A stretch of DNA of 64,000 nucleotides from assembly GCA_001931875.2 (NCBI GenBank), contig MSJH02000812.1, forward strand, positions 744,001 through 808,000, read 5' to 3'. Numbering within the stretch: position 1 is the stretch's first letter; every line of letters starts with the position of its first letter. This document shows, in pieces, positions 1 through 11,010 of the stretch. This DNA comes from Byssochlamys sp. IMV 00236. Its lineage: Eukaryota; Ascomycota; Eurotiomycetes; Eurotiales; Thermoascaceae. A program made the translations under genes and the position numbers. Under the pieces are notes generated by a model, which worked only from the letters and a program-made list of their open reading frames with translations, did no database searches and had not been told where the DNA came from.

Positions 1-1192
1 CAGTTCGTCATGAGGGTCCAGTAAGCGTTGCTGTCATTCCTCTGTCCTCGCCACTGGGAGAACAAATCCAGCCGCTGCGTCATGTTCTTGCTGCCGCAGG
101 CGACGTTCCAGGGCGCCGCCTCGGACGCAGTGCTGGGACATTCCGCGTCGCTAATCGTGAGATTGCGGAGGCCGATTGTGACGTTGAAACTGCGCTCATA
201 GAGGTCTGAAGCGGTGTTCACCATATCTATGACAGCCTGACGAGCGGACTCGGTGGAATTATATGCACCGGTGAATGCGCAATCAGTAGCAACGCCTATT
301 AACGCGACTTTCTTCGTGTTCGGACAGCCCGCAGTACTGCCGATAGTAGACTCCAAGTTGACTGCACCAGTATTTCCGGATATGCCGCCTGTATCAGACT
401 GGCGCTTTGTCAGCCCAAAGAGAGAATTCACGGACATCGCACCCCATCGCGGCAATGGCTGGTGCAGATCGGGGTGAAAAACAGGGTGATCAGGGTCGGC
501 GTTGAAGTTCAACTTGTCTGCTTGGCACGCGGACGAGTTCGATAACGATCGCTTGAATTCCGAATGCAACTCGCGACTCATATCCGAATCGCGGTACACG
601 ATCATATAATCGTCTTCCTTGTTCTCGACGTCAACATCAAAATCGCGTCTAGTGTGCATGTAGTTTGACCGCTTTTGGATGTGATGGTGGTTTCCCCTGA
701 TGGTGAAGGCGCCTTCGAACAACGGCTGCTTCCCATCACGTTGCACACTTATCCTCGCCCAGCCTACTCGGTTCCAGCTGCCATCTTCTGCCTCCGCCCA
801 CGCGGAACCTTTGAACACTCTATGATCGGACCTGTCGATAGGCTGCGCATGCTTGACGTTGCCATTCGAATCGAGATATTGAATGTGGGCGTCTTCGGAA
901 AGTATATCATGGTTTGGCTCGAGGTCCAGCTTTATTCGCTGGTGACCCTGGTGGAGGCCGAATGTGACATCGAAGTGTGATAGAGAATGTACACGATGTG
1001 AGGGGGAATTGATCACTGGGGCTTCGACGACAGAGATATAATTGATGGGACCGGGCTGCTGTGAACGTGCTGTATCACTGTATTAGCCAGGCACAACAAC
1101 CTAGCCGTGTAGGCTTGCTTACCATCAACACCGGTCTTTAGGATCGATACTGTACTGGCCAGAAATGGGACCAGGTTGCGGAAAAGTCTCAT
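1..1192 (-). CDS. ADAM-family secreted zinc metalloprotease, N-terminal part (cut by window edge)
   Basis: The minus strand encodes the signal peptide, prodomain and start of the protease domain of a fungal reprolysin-like (M12B/ADAM) metalloprotease. I place the ATG at 1192-1190 because MRLFRNLVPFLASTVS makes a good signal peptide; an in-frame ATG eight codons upstream (1216) is the alternative. A 53-bp intron (1070-1122, branch CTAAT) joins GVD to ARSQQPGPINY. The prodomain starts with HFDVTFGLHQ and continues open to position 1. A Lys-Arg pair in GLTKRQSDTGG (about 405-425) is a plausible Kex2-like maturation site. The last coded stretch, NVACGSKNMTQRLDLFSQWR, is typical of the region before the zinc site; the HExxHxxGHxxxxxHD motif, disintegrin region and membrane anchor must lie outside the window, so activity cannot be judged. 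Family known, function inferred. Confidence 0.82.
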
Positions 1193-2836
1193 AATTATTC
1201 GTGGTGACAGCGGCATTCAACCAGCCGTGACGGAAAGCCCAAAGATAATGATACCAAATCGGTAGTCGCTAATCGATTAAATCCACTTTTGGTGACACTG
1301 GAGACCGTAGTATTATTATGAATATCCGCGCTAGCCGGGCCAGCTGCGCGATGGTGACTGCAGAAACGAGCGACGACCTGATATATGTATAACAATATAG
1401 GCGCAGTCGAAGACAAAAGTTATTCACCAGGATGTAACGACCGGTTCTCACACCCTCCCGAGTGAGACAAGCGAGCGAAGAAAATCGCCAAGGTGCGGCG
1501 CAAGACCTTTAGCCTTTTGGTGAGGAGGTCAAGTCAGATCAGCCCAGCCAGCAAGCTTGCTCTCCAAAGTCTGCGCCTGTCCGCACGCGGTAACTAACAT
1601 CGAACCAGGGCTGTTGCGATGTTGCGAAGGGCCGGACCTCCGGTTGATAGACGTCAGAAGCACTCTTGCACTGGAGATCTATCTCCTATCTTCTGGAACA
1701 GCCGGATTGAGAAGGCCTCGGCACACTCTCAGAGTTACAATTGCACTGAAATCCTCGAACAATCAGATCCAATCCCATGTAGGGGGTGGAATCGCATGGG
1801 GCGCAGCAGTCTTGGCGGTTCATGCCAAGAAGAGTCGTTTTACGTACAGGATATTAGCGAGATAGATAGATGGAATCTAGAAAAGAATGTAAAGAAATCG
1901 AGAGGGATAAACGAGAGTAAGACTCGCGCAGTTGAGGTGGGAGAGAAGTTGGAGAAGAGACAATTGAACCGGGGTTGAGAGAGAGGGGTCTGCAGTTGTT
2001 GACGGAGCAAGCCAGTTTCCAGCTGAGACGGGCCATCCTTTCCCAAGCAACGCCCGCGACGTCTCGCATCCTTTCCCCCCCCAACAAAGCCTGCTCCGTG
2101 AGCGCTTCTTGCTCTAACAGTCGCCGCGTTTAATGTTCTCGTTTTATGCATGTTCGTCTCTTTTGTCAGGTTCTTAATCAGATAGATACTCTGGTATCTA
2201 TCGAGAATCTATAGGTGCGCAAGCCACAGACGAATGCCGCAGAGACCACGGGCCTGTCCTCTGCCGCTGATCGCCATGACCTCCACACCATAATGAAGCG
2301 ATCGTTTTCTCCGTATCTAGACCCTTCGCTATAAATAGGCTTAGCGGACCCATCTGCAAGTGTTGGGCCATGGTCCATTCTGAACAACAACTGTAAATAC
2401 AGTATTTACCATCAGTCTGCCGGACTTCTACAGCATGGAGACCCAATATAGATCAGCTGATGGCCAACCTGTTGTCTCTACCATAAGATTGCACAGATAT
2501 TTGACTGTGCGGCGATCCATGCGGGATCTGTGCCGGATATCCAGAACCTACCTTATGTTTGCAGATGCCGTGCTAAAGTGAGGGGCCAAGCGATGGTGTA
2601 TCCATGAGTAAAGGAGCGCTCCGAGTAACTATCCATGGCTGATACAAACTCAGTCCATCGCCTCGTCATACCTAGAGTGGGAACACCAGGCACGAGCGCT
2701 TTGCGCAATCCTGGGACCATGGAAGCAGCTCTTGTCCCCGAGGGACAACAAAATGAGCGGAAGAGCCAAGCTCGTTTGTGAGGATCCCCTGCGACTGGTC
2801 TGTCTGTATAGAAAGGTATACAATGCCAATTAATCT
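1193..2836. other. intergenic, no gene recognised
   Basis: This 1.6-kb stretch lies between the 5' end of the ADAM gene and the 3' end of the Pol iota gene, both on the minus strand. It should hold the ADAM promoter and the polymerase terminator. Open frames here (up to about 119 codons) overlap each other on both strands and show no recognisable domain or splice pattern. Confidence 0.6.
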
Positions 2837-4843
2837 TCACTCAGGAACCGTATGATAGAGTTCATGGGCCACAGAGGCGAAATGCGGAATTAGAACACCA
2901 CAAAATCTGCATGGTTCACTCCATGTTGAGTCTTCACCATCGCTGTCCACCCAGGCGCCATCCGCCATATCGCCGGTAAAGACAACATCTGTTGAGGAGT
3001 CCCTAAGAGGGCGAGGACATTCGTGTGTTGGATCCAGCTTGTCGTCTTTCCATTTTGAGCTCGCCGTGGGGGTGCCCTGGACGTCATGTTCGGTGAGGTT
3101 TATATCGCTATCAGCCACCTTCCAGGGTCGAAGAAGACCTGTCTCCTGTCGTCGAAACATCTTTTCAATATCCCGACCGCTACTGTGCTTGTGCTCACCA
3201 GCTGTCTCGACCATGTTAGTGACGGCTATGTTGAGTAAGCTCAAATGCCAGTCAGCTCTTTCTGGATGTAGCTTGCGGAACATTGGGAGGATATTCTCAT
3301 GCACAAGTCGTTCCGCGAGAGCATCGATGTTATCATCGAGATTGAAAAGAAATTGAGGGACGGGGCCCGAGCGAGATACCCTGTTGTAAATGTGACTGCG
3401 GGTGCCGTTTAGGTCCGGAGGGGACCTGGTGCGCGTTGACAGGCGCAGGGTACGTGGATGGGCGAGCCACCGTATTCTTTTTATAGAACTGGATTTGTTC
3501 TCCTCAGGTTGCATGGCATCGTCTCTTCCTTCCTCGGTCAAGTCTGTGCGCACACGACGGATCAAACTAGCAGCAAGTGACACGAGGGCTTTCTTGACAG
3601 CGTCGAAAGTGTCCAGTGTTCCATAAGAGTCTTCAATACTAATTTGGGTGGGGATGTCTCTCGCAGCACTGACTTCAGAGGTGTCAACACCATTTATAAG
3701 TCCCCACACTTTTGTACCAATGTCTTTAGGTGACCCGGGTCCACCTAGAATCTTCTCCAGCAAGAGAGGGCCCATATTGGGAAAGCAACGGACATCGTGT
3801 ACTGTGACTTTGTTGTCAGTTAATGGAGTTGGTGTCTCGTGGGGGCCAAGATCGCTATCATGGCATAGAATATGAGCTCTGAGTCTATGTGCAAGCTTAT
3901 AGCCGATCCCAGGGACCTTTCCGATATCATGAGAATCGAGGAAACGAGTGACGTTACTCTCTTCGTCGGGTCCAGTAGCAAGGTAAGGCGGAAGAAGTGT
4001 CGTCTGACTGCTTGGCTTATGGACATTCCCCGCCAGTTTGGCCAGCATTTTGGAAGTAGACACGCCAACAGAGGCAGTGTAACCTTTCTGATACTCCAGT
4101 TCATTTCGGAGATACCGAGCCAGATGGGAGGCAAGAAGAAGGCGCAGGCGGAGTGGATCGCCGAATCCTTTGGCAAGAGACGATACAGCAGGGGCCGGAG
4201 TATCTGTCGAAGGTGGAAATGTCGGGCCAGAGAACTTCGTGGCATCAAACGCGAAGCCCGCCGTGGGGTCCAGCTTGTCAAGGTGAAAGAATGAGTTCAA
4301 CAGGTCGTGAGCATTGAGCAATTCGACGTTGTACTCGATCATTTCGGTGACATCTAAAAATACCTACATTGGGGGTTAGACTGACAGTTTACTTTATGGG
4401 GACATCCAATGGTGAAACCCAACGGTGAACTAACCTCGTCAAAGCCCAATTTCTCGACGCGATCACCCCAGATGAACGACCTGAGAAAGGCGTGAAGCTC
4501 CTTGGAAGCATCACGAAAGCGCGTGAGATCCTCACCAAGTACGACCACTACTTCGGGACAAATCTGTTTAGCTTCCCTGACGAGCTGTAGCTTTTTTAAG
4601 CCGCGCCGTCGAGCTTCGTAGTTACAAGTAGCGATGATCTGTTTCTGCTGCACCGCCAACGGTAACGACTTTAGGACGGGATTCTCCGCCTCAAAGACTG
4701 AAGCGTAGAAACAGTCATAATCCTGCGAGCCTCATGATGGTCAGTCTTCGCTTTCACTGCCGATAGGCAGCAGAGAATTCTTTTGGGGGCCTAACAAAAT
4801 GAATGATTATGCGGCTATCATCCCTCCGCGGAGGCGCAGCCAT
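2837..4843 (-). CDS. Y-family translesion DNA polymerase, Pol iota type, with C-terminal UBZ-like zinc finger
   Basis: Predicted 620-aa nuclear polymerase that bypasses damaged template bases. Exons are 4843-4796, 4722-4435 and 4363-2837; introns of 73 and 71 bp (4723-4795, 4364-4434) have GT..AG ends and join in phase 0. The first catalytic motif, IIIHF-DYDCFYASVFEAEN, is split by intron 1. PLAVQQKQIIATCNYEARRRG and GEDLTRFR follow, and the second acidic pair is in KLGFDE-VFLDVTEM across intron 2. The CNYEAR and QQK wording is closer to Pol iota than to Pol eta (Rad30) or Pol kappa as I remember those families. The KVPGIGYKLAHRLR helix-hairpin-helix lies further on. Residues 597-616 read C-x2-C-x11-H-x3-H, fitting a ubiquitin-binding UBZ finger. 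Rad30 remains a less likely alternative. Confidence 0.85.
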
Positions 4844-6663
4844 TTCCTATCCTGGCTTTCACTGATCCTGTTCCACCCAGTGCAAGCACACCAGCGACCA
4901 ACGAGTCATATCGGCGAAGTCACTTCGGTGGTTCCTTCGCGGTGAATCGCCTGTTCGTTAGGTGCTGTGTCCGTTTAGTGGCCTAATGTTGGAAAGGGAT
5001 GGATCGCAAGCGCGATGCTCAGCGGCTTGGATTCGCTCAGCACGAATGCCTACAGGTGCAAGTGCTTCGGGCCGGAGGATAACGGTAGACTAACGATACT
5101 TATGCACGGGCTTCCCTAAGAATGAGACTGCGTGGACTCCGTGGAGTTTAGAGGACGTCGATCTCTCTGATCCCAACGCAACGCCGTTCGGGGAGTTGAC
5201 GCGGGGAGGAGTTGAGCCACAGTATATTCGTATTGTCGTTCTGCTATTGGCTAGAAAGAGCGTCACCGCCACTGTGGCACGTGCTGTTGTTTCTATGAAT
5301 ACATTTGCATTATTATATAATCACTGGCACAATTTGCATATCTAGACTGTGTATGCAAATATTCTGCCCTTTCCGATATTATTATTCTCTTCCCATCCAC
5401 TTCACTCGATCCGCATTGGAGGTTCGAAAAAGACGGATCTAGATAGGCGGCCTCATCCTGTCACATTATCAAGTCATCATGATGGGTGCGAGACCATCAC
5501 GTATCATCTAAGTCGCCTCCTCCGCCTCTCCACAGTGCCTCGCAACAAGGTACGAGTACGCCGCACAGTTGAGAAAAAGTCCCGATCAGGGATTCTTTAA
5601 AAGCAATACTAATCTCCAGTGGATTGCCCGTACAAAACCAACGAGCGGGGCTATCATTATTCAACATGGCCTGATTCCAATCCGGCTACCTTACGCGCCG
5701 TCGACTATCAAGGTTTTCCTAGGACCTGGCGTTTCTGTTCAGCCTCCAGAGAAAGGATGTTCTGGCCTTCTGACTGATGAACCGGTGCTGTTCGTTGTCT
5801 TGGCAGTCCCACTGCCTTCGCGTCGGGGATCCTTTTTTTAGCTTGTCACCACGCGGCAAGCGAGAGGAGAACGTTGTACGGTTGACACCGAGAAGGTTTT
5901 TTGCCCCTGGTTCCAGTGGCTATCACGTATCCATCTTTAGGACGGCCCGTTGCCGCCGGAGACGTCCTGTGTGTGTACGCCGTTGGTACTCCTTCAGGAT
6001 TCGGACGGGGCATGCTAACAGGAATGGACTGGGATATATTACTCTTTTTCTCTCGAGGAATATTGTGCTGTACATCGCTTTTTACGACCGCCCCGCTGGA
6101 GCCAAAGACGATCTATGATAACCCCCGGGAGTGCCAATAGGTTGGGGTTTCAGACCAGGGGCTTGGAGGATCTACTCGCACAGCATCGCGATCTCGATGG
6201 GTCCATGGCGCCGATAGTCAGCGCCCAGTGTCAGCTCGTTCCGATCTGTCTCTCTGTCCGGGAACCCACTGTTGCTTTTAAAAGGAATTCCAGGAAATGA
6301 GCATTTCATACCCAATAATCTGCTGGATCCAACTGTTGAACTCTGACGCGGCAAATATTATCGCCAGCCCGATCTGCTCTGCTTAAAATCATGGTCCTGC
6401 CCATCTGATCTCACAAGCGCTGAAGCACGGCGCACCAGGGCACGTTTGCGCAGGGCTCCTTCGTTCCCCGCCAGAAATAGTACTGCTTACTATTTCGGGA
6501 GCGGCGCTTATCATCCGTGATCTTCGCAGCTTGTGCCCTGTGGCCGTTATCGATTGGCTTCACCAATTTGTCGAGCACCTGTGTGCGGGGTGCAGAGAGC
6601 ATGTTTTCCTTATAGCTGTCATTTTTTTTTTAACACTGTTAAATAACTACTCTTCCGTCCGTC
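4844..6663. other. divergent intergenic region, no gene recognised
   Basis: This 1.8-kb region separates the divergent polymerase gene (minus) and the gene at 6664 (plus), so it should hold both promoters. Several plus-strand frames of 60-113 codons at 5349-6300 have no recognisable domain, no convincing splice joins and unremarkable composition. A short poly-T run lies at about 6621, just upstream of the 6664 ATG. Confidence 0.55.
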
Positions 6664-7770
6664 ATGATTGCAACTCCAATGAGTCCTCAAACATCCCATG
6701 TCCGACATACCGGTTCGGACTCCAGCCGCACATCATCCCATCTTACCTCGTCGTTTCCTTCCCCAGCCACTTTATCCCAAGAACCACCAACAACGCACAA
6801 CATGCTATCTACACTTCCAACGACAGCGCCTAATGGCCATGGGGTAGGCATGTCGAAACGGCCAAAATTGTCTCTCCAGACAACATCGCTCCCGGTAACC
6901 TACGGGAAGTCAACCACGGGTCTTTCTTTGTCTCTCGCGACGGCCAACGCCACTGCCTCACCGACAGTCCTCAACACCTTCAATAATGCTTATGAACTGA
7001 TGCGATCATCTACATCGACTGTTGGAGATGTATCGCCTTCCAAGGGGAAAATAGCGTCTCCATATGCCACCAACAGGCATAAGGAATCCGTTCCATACCA
7101 ACTACCTTTGGGTGTGCGGAGCATTCTACGGAACTCTCCCATCCCCGCATCTTCACGACGACAGCGCTCGGTGTCTATGACAGGGAACAATATGAACGGG
7201 TCGCATTCGAATCGGCGCCTATTATTCCCTGCGAGTAAACAAGTCAGCTATCGATTTCCCCTCGAGGAGGAGGTCAAAACAGTCCGCTTCACTGCAAGAC
7301 ATTCGGATATGCTCGATGATTCAGAGCCAGAGATCTCTGACGAGTCGCAGTCAGATGACAATTCAAACTCGCAGATGTCGCGGTCCGACTCTAGCTCTTC
7401 GGACGAAGAGGCCAGCAAATGCCAGGGCATTTCGCCTCTTACACACTCCAAGAGAAAAAGGAGAAAAAGCGCAGGGGTAGAGGGAGGGAAGCTTCAGCTC
7501 TCTCGACTCGATGGACATGCCAGCAGGCTGGAAAGCCCACAAACACCGTGTCAGGAGCATCCGAAACGTCGCCGCGAATGGCGATGGACATTGGGTCCTC
7601 TGCCACCAAACAACTTGGCAACGGCCGTTGATACAGCTGCTGGCCTGACCGACTCAACCGATGAATCCACAGCATCTTCATCAACAACACCCTTGAAAAT
7701 AGACATGCCATACAGCATTCCTACGACTGACTTGAATACCACTCTAAGCCACATCTCCGCCGACGCCTGA
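6664..7770 (+). CDS. disordered nuclear-type protein with candidate PP1-docking motifs, function unknown
   Basis: Intron-free 368-aa protein that I do not recognise as a named family. It is rich in Ser, Thr and Pro, with no predicted membrane segment or folded domain. Residues 150-160 read GVRSILRNSPI, which contains a SILK-type motif (SILR, 153-156). Residues 205-209 read KTVRF, an exact match to the RVxF protein phosphatase 1 docking consensus, with a related KQVSY at 192-196. An acidic Ser/Asp/Glu block (about 216-250) is followed by a basic KRKRRK patch, a likely nuclear localisation signal. Known PP1 regulators often carry SILK before RVxF, so a PP1-binding role is inferred, not shown. 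The ATG at 6664 is the first in frame; later Met codons (such as residue 6 or 47) are possible. Expression of the gene is supported only by the long open frame. Confidence 0.7.
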   Translation: MIATPMSPQTSHVRHTGSDSSRTSSHLTSSFPSPATLSQEPPTTHNMLSTLPTTAPNGHGVGMSKRPKLSLQTTSLPVTYGKSTTGLSLSLATANATASPTVLNTFNNAYELMRSSTSTVGDVSPSKGKIASPYATNRHKESVPYQLPLGVRSILRNSPIPASSRRQRSVSMTGNNMNGSHSNRRLLFPASKQVSYRFPLEEEVKTVRFTARHSDMLDDSEPEISDESQSDDNSNSQMSRSDSSSSDEEASKCQGISPLTHSKRKRRKSAGVEGGKLQLSRLDGHASRLESPQTPCQEHPKRRREWRWTLGPLPPNNLATAVDTAAGLTDSTDESTASSSTTPLKIDMPYSIPTTDLNTTLSHISADA

Positions 7771-9988
7771 GAGAATTAGAACATACGCACGCATCTATTT
7801 CATATCAACTCATGATCTTCATGTCACACGACATTCATCATCGCATCCGCATTTATGGGCGTCCCGAGTATACGGGCTATTTCATGTGATACCATCTTTC
7901 CATTCTTAATATGTGATGAGCGTACGAGCCACTTTTTGTTTCTATTTTCATGTTCATTCATATACTATATATAGACCATACGCTAGGGTGGCCTTTTCTT
8001 TTTACCTCATACAGGTAGCAGCATGGATCTATTTATACCTTTTCTTTCTCCTTCGACCCTGGGTGGTGTAGTCTTGGCAAATATTTTTTGGCAGTCAAGG
8101 CTTTCTTTCTTTTCTTTTTCATTCTTATTATTATTATCTCTATACAACACACGTTCATGAGATACCCAATACAAAAGAATCCACATCTTCTAGAAGGAAA
8201 ATAAGACTACACCTTCACACTCCTCTTGAACATCCCCCCTAGAGGATAAGAGTTCGTATTCTTATCTTTTTATTTACTCTAGTTGCATCGACTCACTGTA
8301 GATGCTGTGCGGAGTACACTTATCTCTTTTACATATAGAATATATGAGGACCTGCAAAATTGACACTGAAAATGACCGCTACTGAGGCCATCTGCAGTCT
8401 CATTTCCGTTCACCGTGTCTCAAGAACAAATTGACGCTTTAGCATAGCATCACGATGTCCACACCACTTTTTGAAAGAAGCGGCGGAAAGGGCGCTCACT
8501 TGCCTAATAATCGACGTAACTATGTAATGGGATAAAACTAACATAATCAACCACCGAGTAGCCCATTTCTCCGCACCCTTCCATGGATTTTGAAGCTTTT
8601 CAACCACTAATTCCATCGAGCTAGACTACTTAGAAAGATACAATATATAGCTGTTTTTACTAGTGCAAGTTCATATTATATGTCCAGTAGTCCTACAGGA
8701 AGTAACACTACAAACCCAGTATAGAGCTAGCGAATTGGAAAAGAGGGAAGAGGAACTGGCATAAATGCTGCGAAACCCAATTCATTTTGTATTTTGCATA
8801 TTTCGTTCGGAAAAAGCACGAGTCTCAGTCGTATTCATGATCGAGATCCCTGGAAAGACAATCTACTCTCGGATGCTGTTACAGCTAGCTAGCTACTCGG
8901 TAGAACCTGAGTGTAACTATAAGCTGGAAACTCCAGACCAGCATTAGCCAGGTCATCAAGAAGTGGCACCTATTGGACTCCGGAGACAGTCCTCGATTCA
9001 GTCATTATCGAAGTCTAGAAACCGACGATTCAAGATTCAACTTATATAAAAATGTGGACGTAGCAATATACTAGTCGCTGGTGCGTTTCCACTCCTAGGA
9101 TCATGTATCATACTTTGTGGACCTGGGAGAAATGAAGAGAAATGGGGTCTAAATGTGATGAGATTTAGTGAATGGTTACGGGTCGATAACTCCCCCGTAT
9201 ACTTAGAAAAGGCTACTTCTAATAGGAAGAGATTTTCATTGTCAACGGAGTTCCTTTCATGGTTATTTATCTGATGGGCAGGAATGAGACTGAGATTGAC
9301 TGGATATTGAATTCGAGCTATTTTTTTGAAAATTGAAGTATCTCGTGCAATCTGATCTAGTTGTGTATTTAAGTAATTTGGGGAATTTGGGCAGGATTTC
9401 TCCGAGTCCAATATATATGTACAAGCACGTACCAAGCGCCACCAACAGTGGCTCTAGTTATAGCAGACATCCTCAAAAGAGAACAAAAACGTCACTCTAT
9501 AAAACATCCAGATAAAGCCATATGTAACAAACCCAGCTACACTATAAATCAAACATGCGTGGCCGCTGAGCTGGTTGGTTTAGAGTACGCTACCCAAAAC
9601 GAACTAGCGGAGAACCGAGGCGGGACCTCGCGCGTGTTCCAATTATTGTCGACGTCAAAGACCAAAAGCGTTAATTAACACATTTCAGATACTCACACGT
9701 GGACTTGCACCCCGGTTTCTGTGAGAGAAAAAAAGGGAAGACAGAAGAGCGCACTTCTCTTATTTCTTTCGGACATTGAGATCTTCTGGTTGGAGGTCCT
9801 TTCTTCTTTTCTGGCCCACTGAAGCCACGACGAAGGAGTCAGCGCATAGCTGGACGATAAAGAGAACAGAGCTTCTCTCAGGTTCCAGCTTGCTCGTGAC
9901 CTCGACTAATCTACGATTTCATACGCCTGTGATACCCCTTTCTCCTCGACCTCTGTCGACAGTCCATATAATCCGAAATCCAGCGTTC
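7771..9988. other. intergenic, AT-rich, no gene recognised
   Basis: About 2.2 kb of AT-rich DNA holds the 3' end of the gene at 6664 and the promoter and leader of GET2. The open frames are short (60-132 codons) and I see no domain, RNA gene or transposon ends. The frame open from 9776 upstream of the GET2 start is probably leader, since recognisable Get2 sequence begins at 9989. Confidence 0.55.
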
Positions 9989-11010
9989 ATGTCGTCGACG
10001 GAAGAATCCCCCGCGCAGCAGGCGGCGCGTCTGCGTCGAGAACGTCGAGAAGCAAAGATCAAGGCTGGAGGATCAGCGCGATTGGATAAAATCAGCAGTT
10101 TGAGCGGACGGACACCGGTGAGCGGTATGAGTTCCATCTTCACCTTCATCATTCTCATGACCTGTCTTTTTTTTGTACTTGGTGTATCATGCGGCTTCGC
10201 GAAAATTATCTTTGAGATGACCACTGACCAGGTCGATCGTTTGCTTTTACAGAGCGCGAAAGTGCTTCTCCCTCCCCGGCTCCAAGGGCGCCTACACCTC
10301 CCATCGTCCTGCCGTCCGAACCGCAAAGCGAGAATGAGTCTCGTCGCCGATCTGTGTCGCCCTTCCCGCCTGCTCCTATCGGCATGGGCGCAGAGCAGTC
10401 CCCGGAGAGTATACAGGCGCAGCAGGAATACCTACGAGCGTTGCTACGGGCGCATCCGCCGAACCAGCCACAGGCCCCGGTCGAGGAGGATCCTACGATG
10501 AAGCTACTGAGTTCGCTGATGGGCGGTCTTCCGATGGGCGACGCGGCATCGGGAGCAGGGGCGGGAGCGACCCCGGATCTGTCCCCTGCTGATCTGTCCT
10601 CCGCACTGGGGGTACCGCCCTTTCTGTCCAAGTTGCTGCTAGGTGGCGGCGGATCGCAGGTTCAGACACCCGCAGAGCAGCGGTGGCAGTGGATCCTGAA
10701 GGTGCTGCACGCGGTGTTTTCGTTTGCGCTGGGAGTGTATCTGCTCCTGGTCATCGGCTCGTCGGTGGAAACATACGGAAGCCGGCCGCCGCCTCCGGCC
10801 ACGGCGCAGAGTCCCTTTGTGATCTTCATGACGGGGGAGTTGCTGCTGAACGGGACGAGGCTGCTGGTGCGGAAGCGCGAGGGGCCGCTGGGTGGATTGG
10901 GAGTCGGGCTGGAGGTGGTGCGGGCAGTGGTGCGAGATGGCAGCGTGGCTCTCTTCGTGCTGGGGATGGGGAGTTGGTGGTATGGAGGATGGCAGCAGAT
11001 ACGCGAGTGA
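9989..11010 (+). CDS. get2: GET complex subunit Get2 (CAML-like tail-anchored protein receptor)
   Basis: Predicted 297-aa ER membrane protein that, with Get1, receives Get3 loaded with tail-anchored proteins and inserts them into the ER. Exons are 9989-10124 and 10253-11010. The 128-bp intron starts GTATGA, has CTGAC as branch site and ends CAG, giving the join TPVS-ERESASP. A nearby GTGAGC donor at 10119 is an alternative that changes a few residues. The N-terminus contains the basic RLRRERREAKI segment, which in known Get2 proteins contacts Get3. A Pro/Ser-rich linker follows, and the C-terminal half has three hydrophobic segments: around WILKVLHAVFSFALGVYLLL, FVIFMTGELLL and ALFVLGMGSWW. 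The order fits fungal Get2. The ATG at 9989 is chosen because homologous sequence starts at MSSTEESPAQQAAR. Confidence 0.82.

Noticed and set aside
5569..6140. Overlapping plus-strand frames of 79-113 codons upstream of the 6664 gene
   Set aside because: No domain, no consistent splicing and no likeness to known proteins; more probably promoter or leader DNA.
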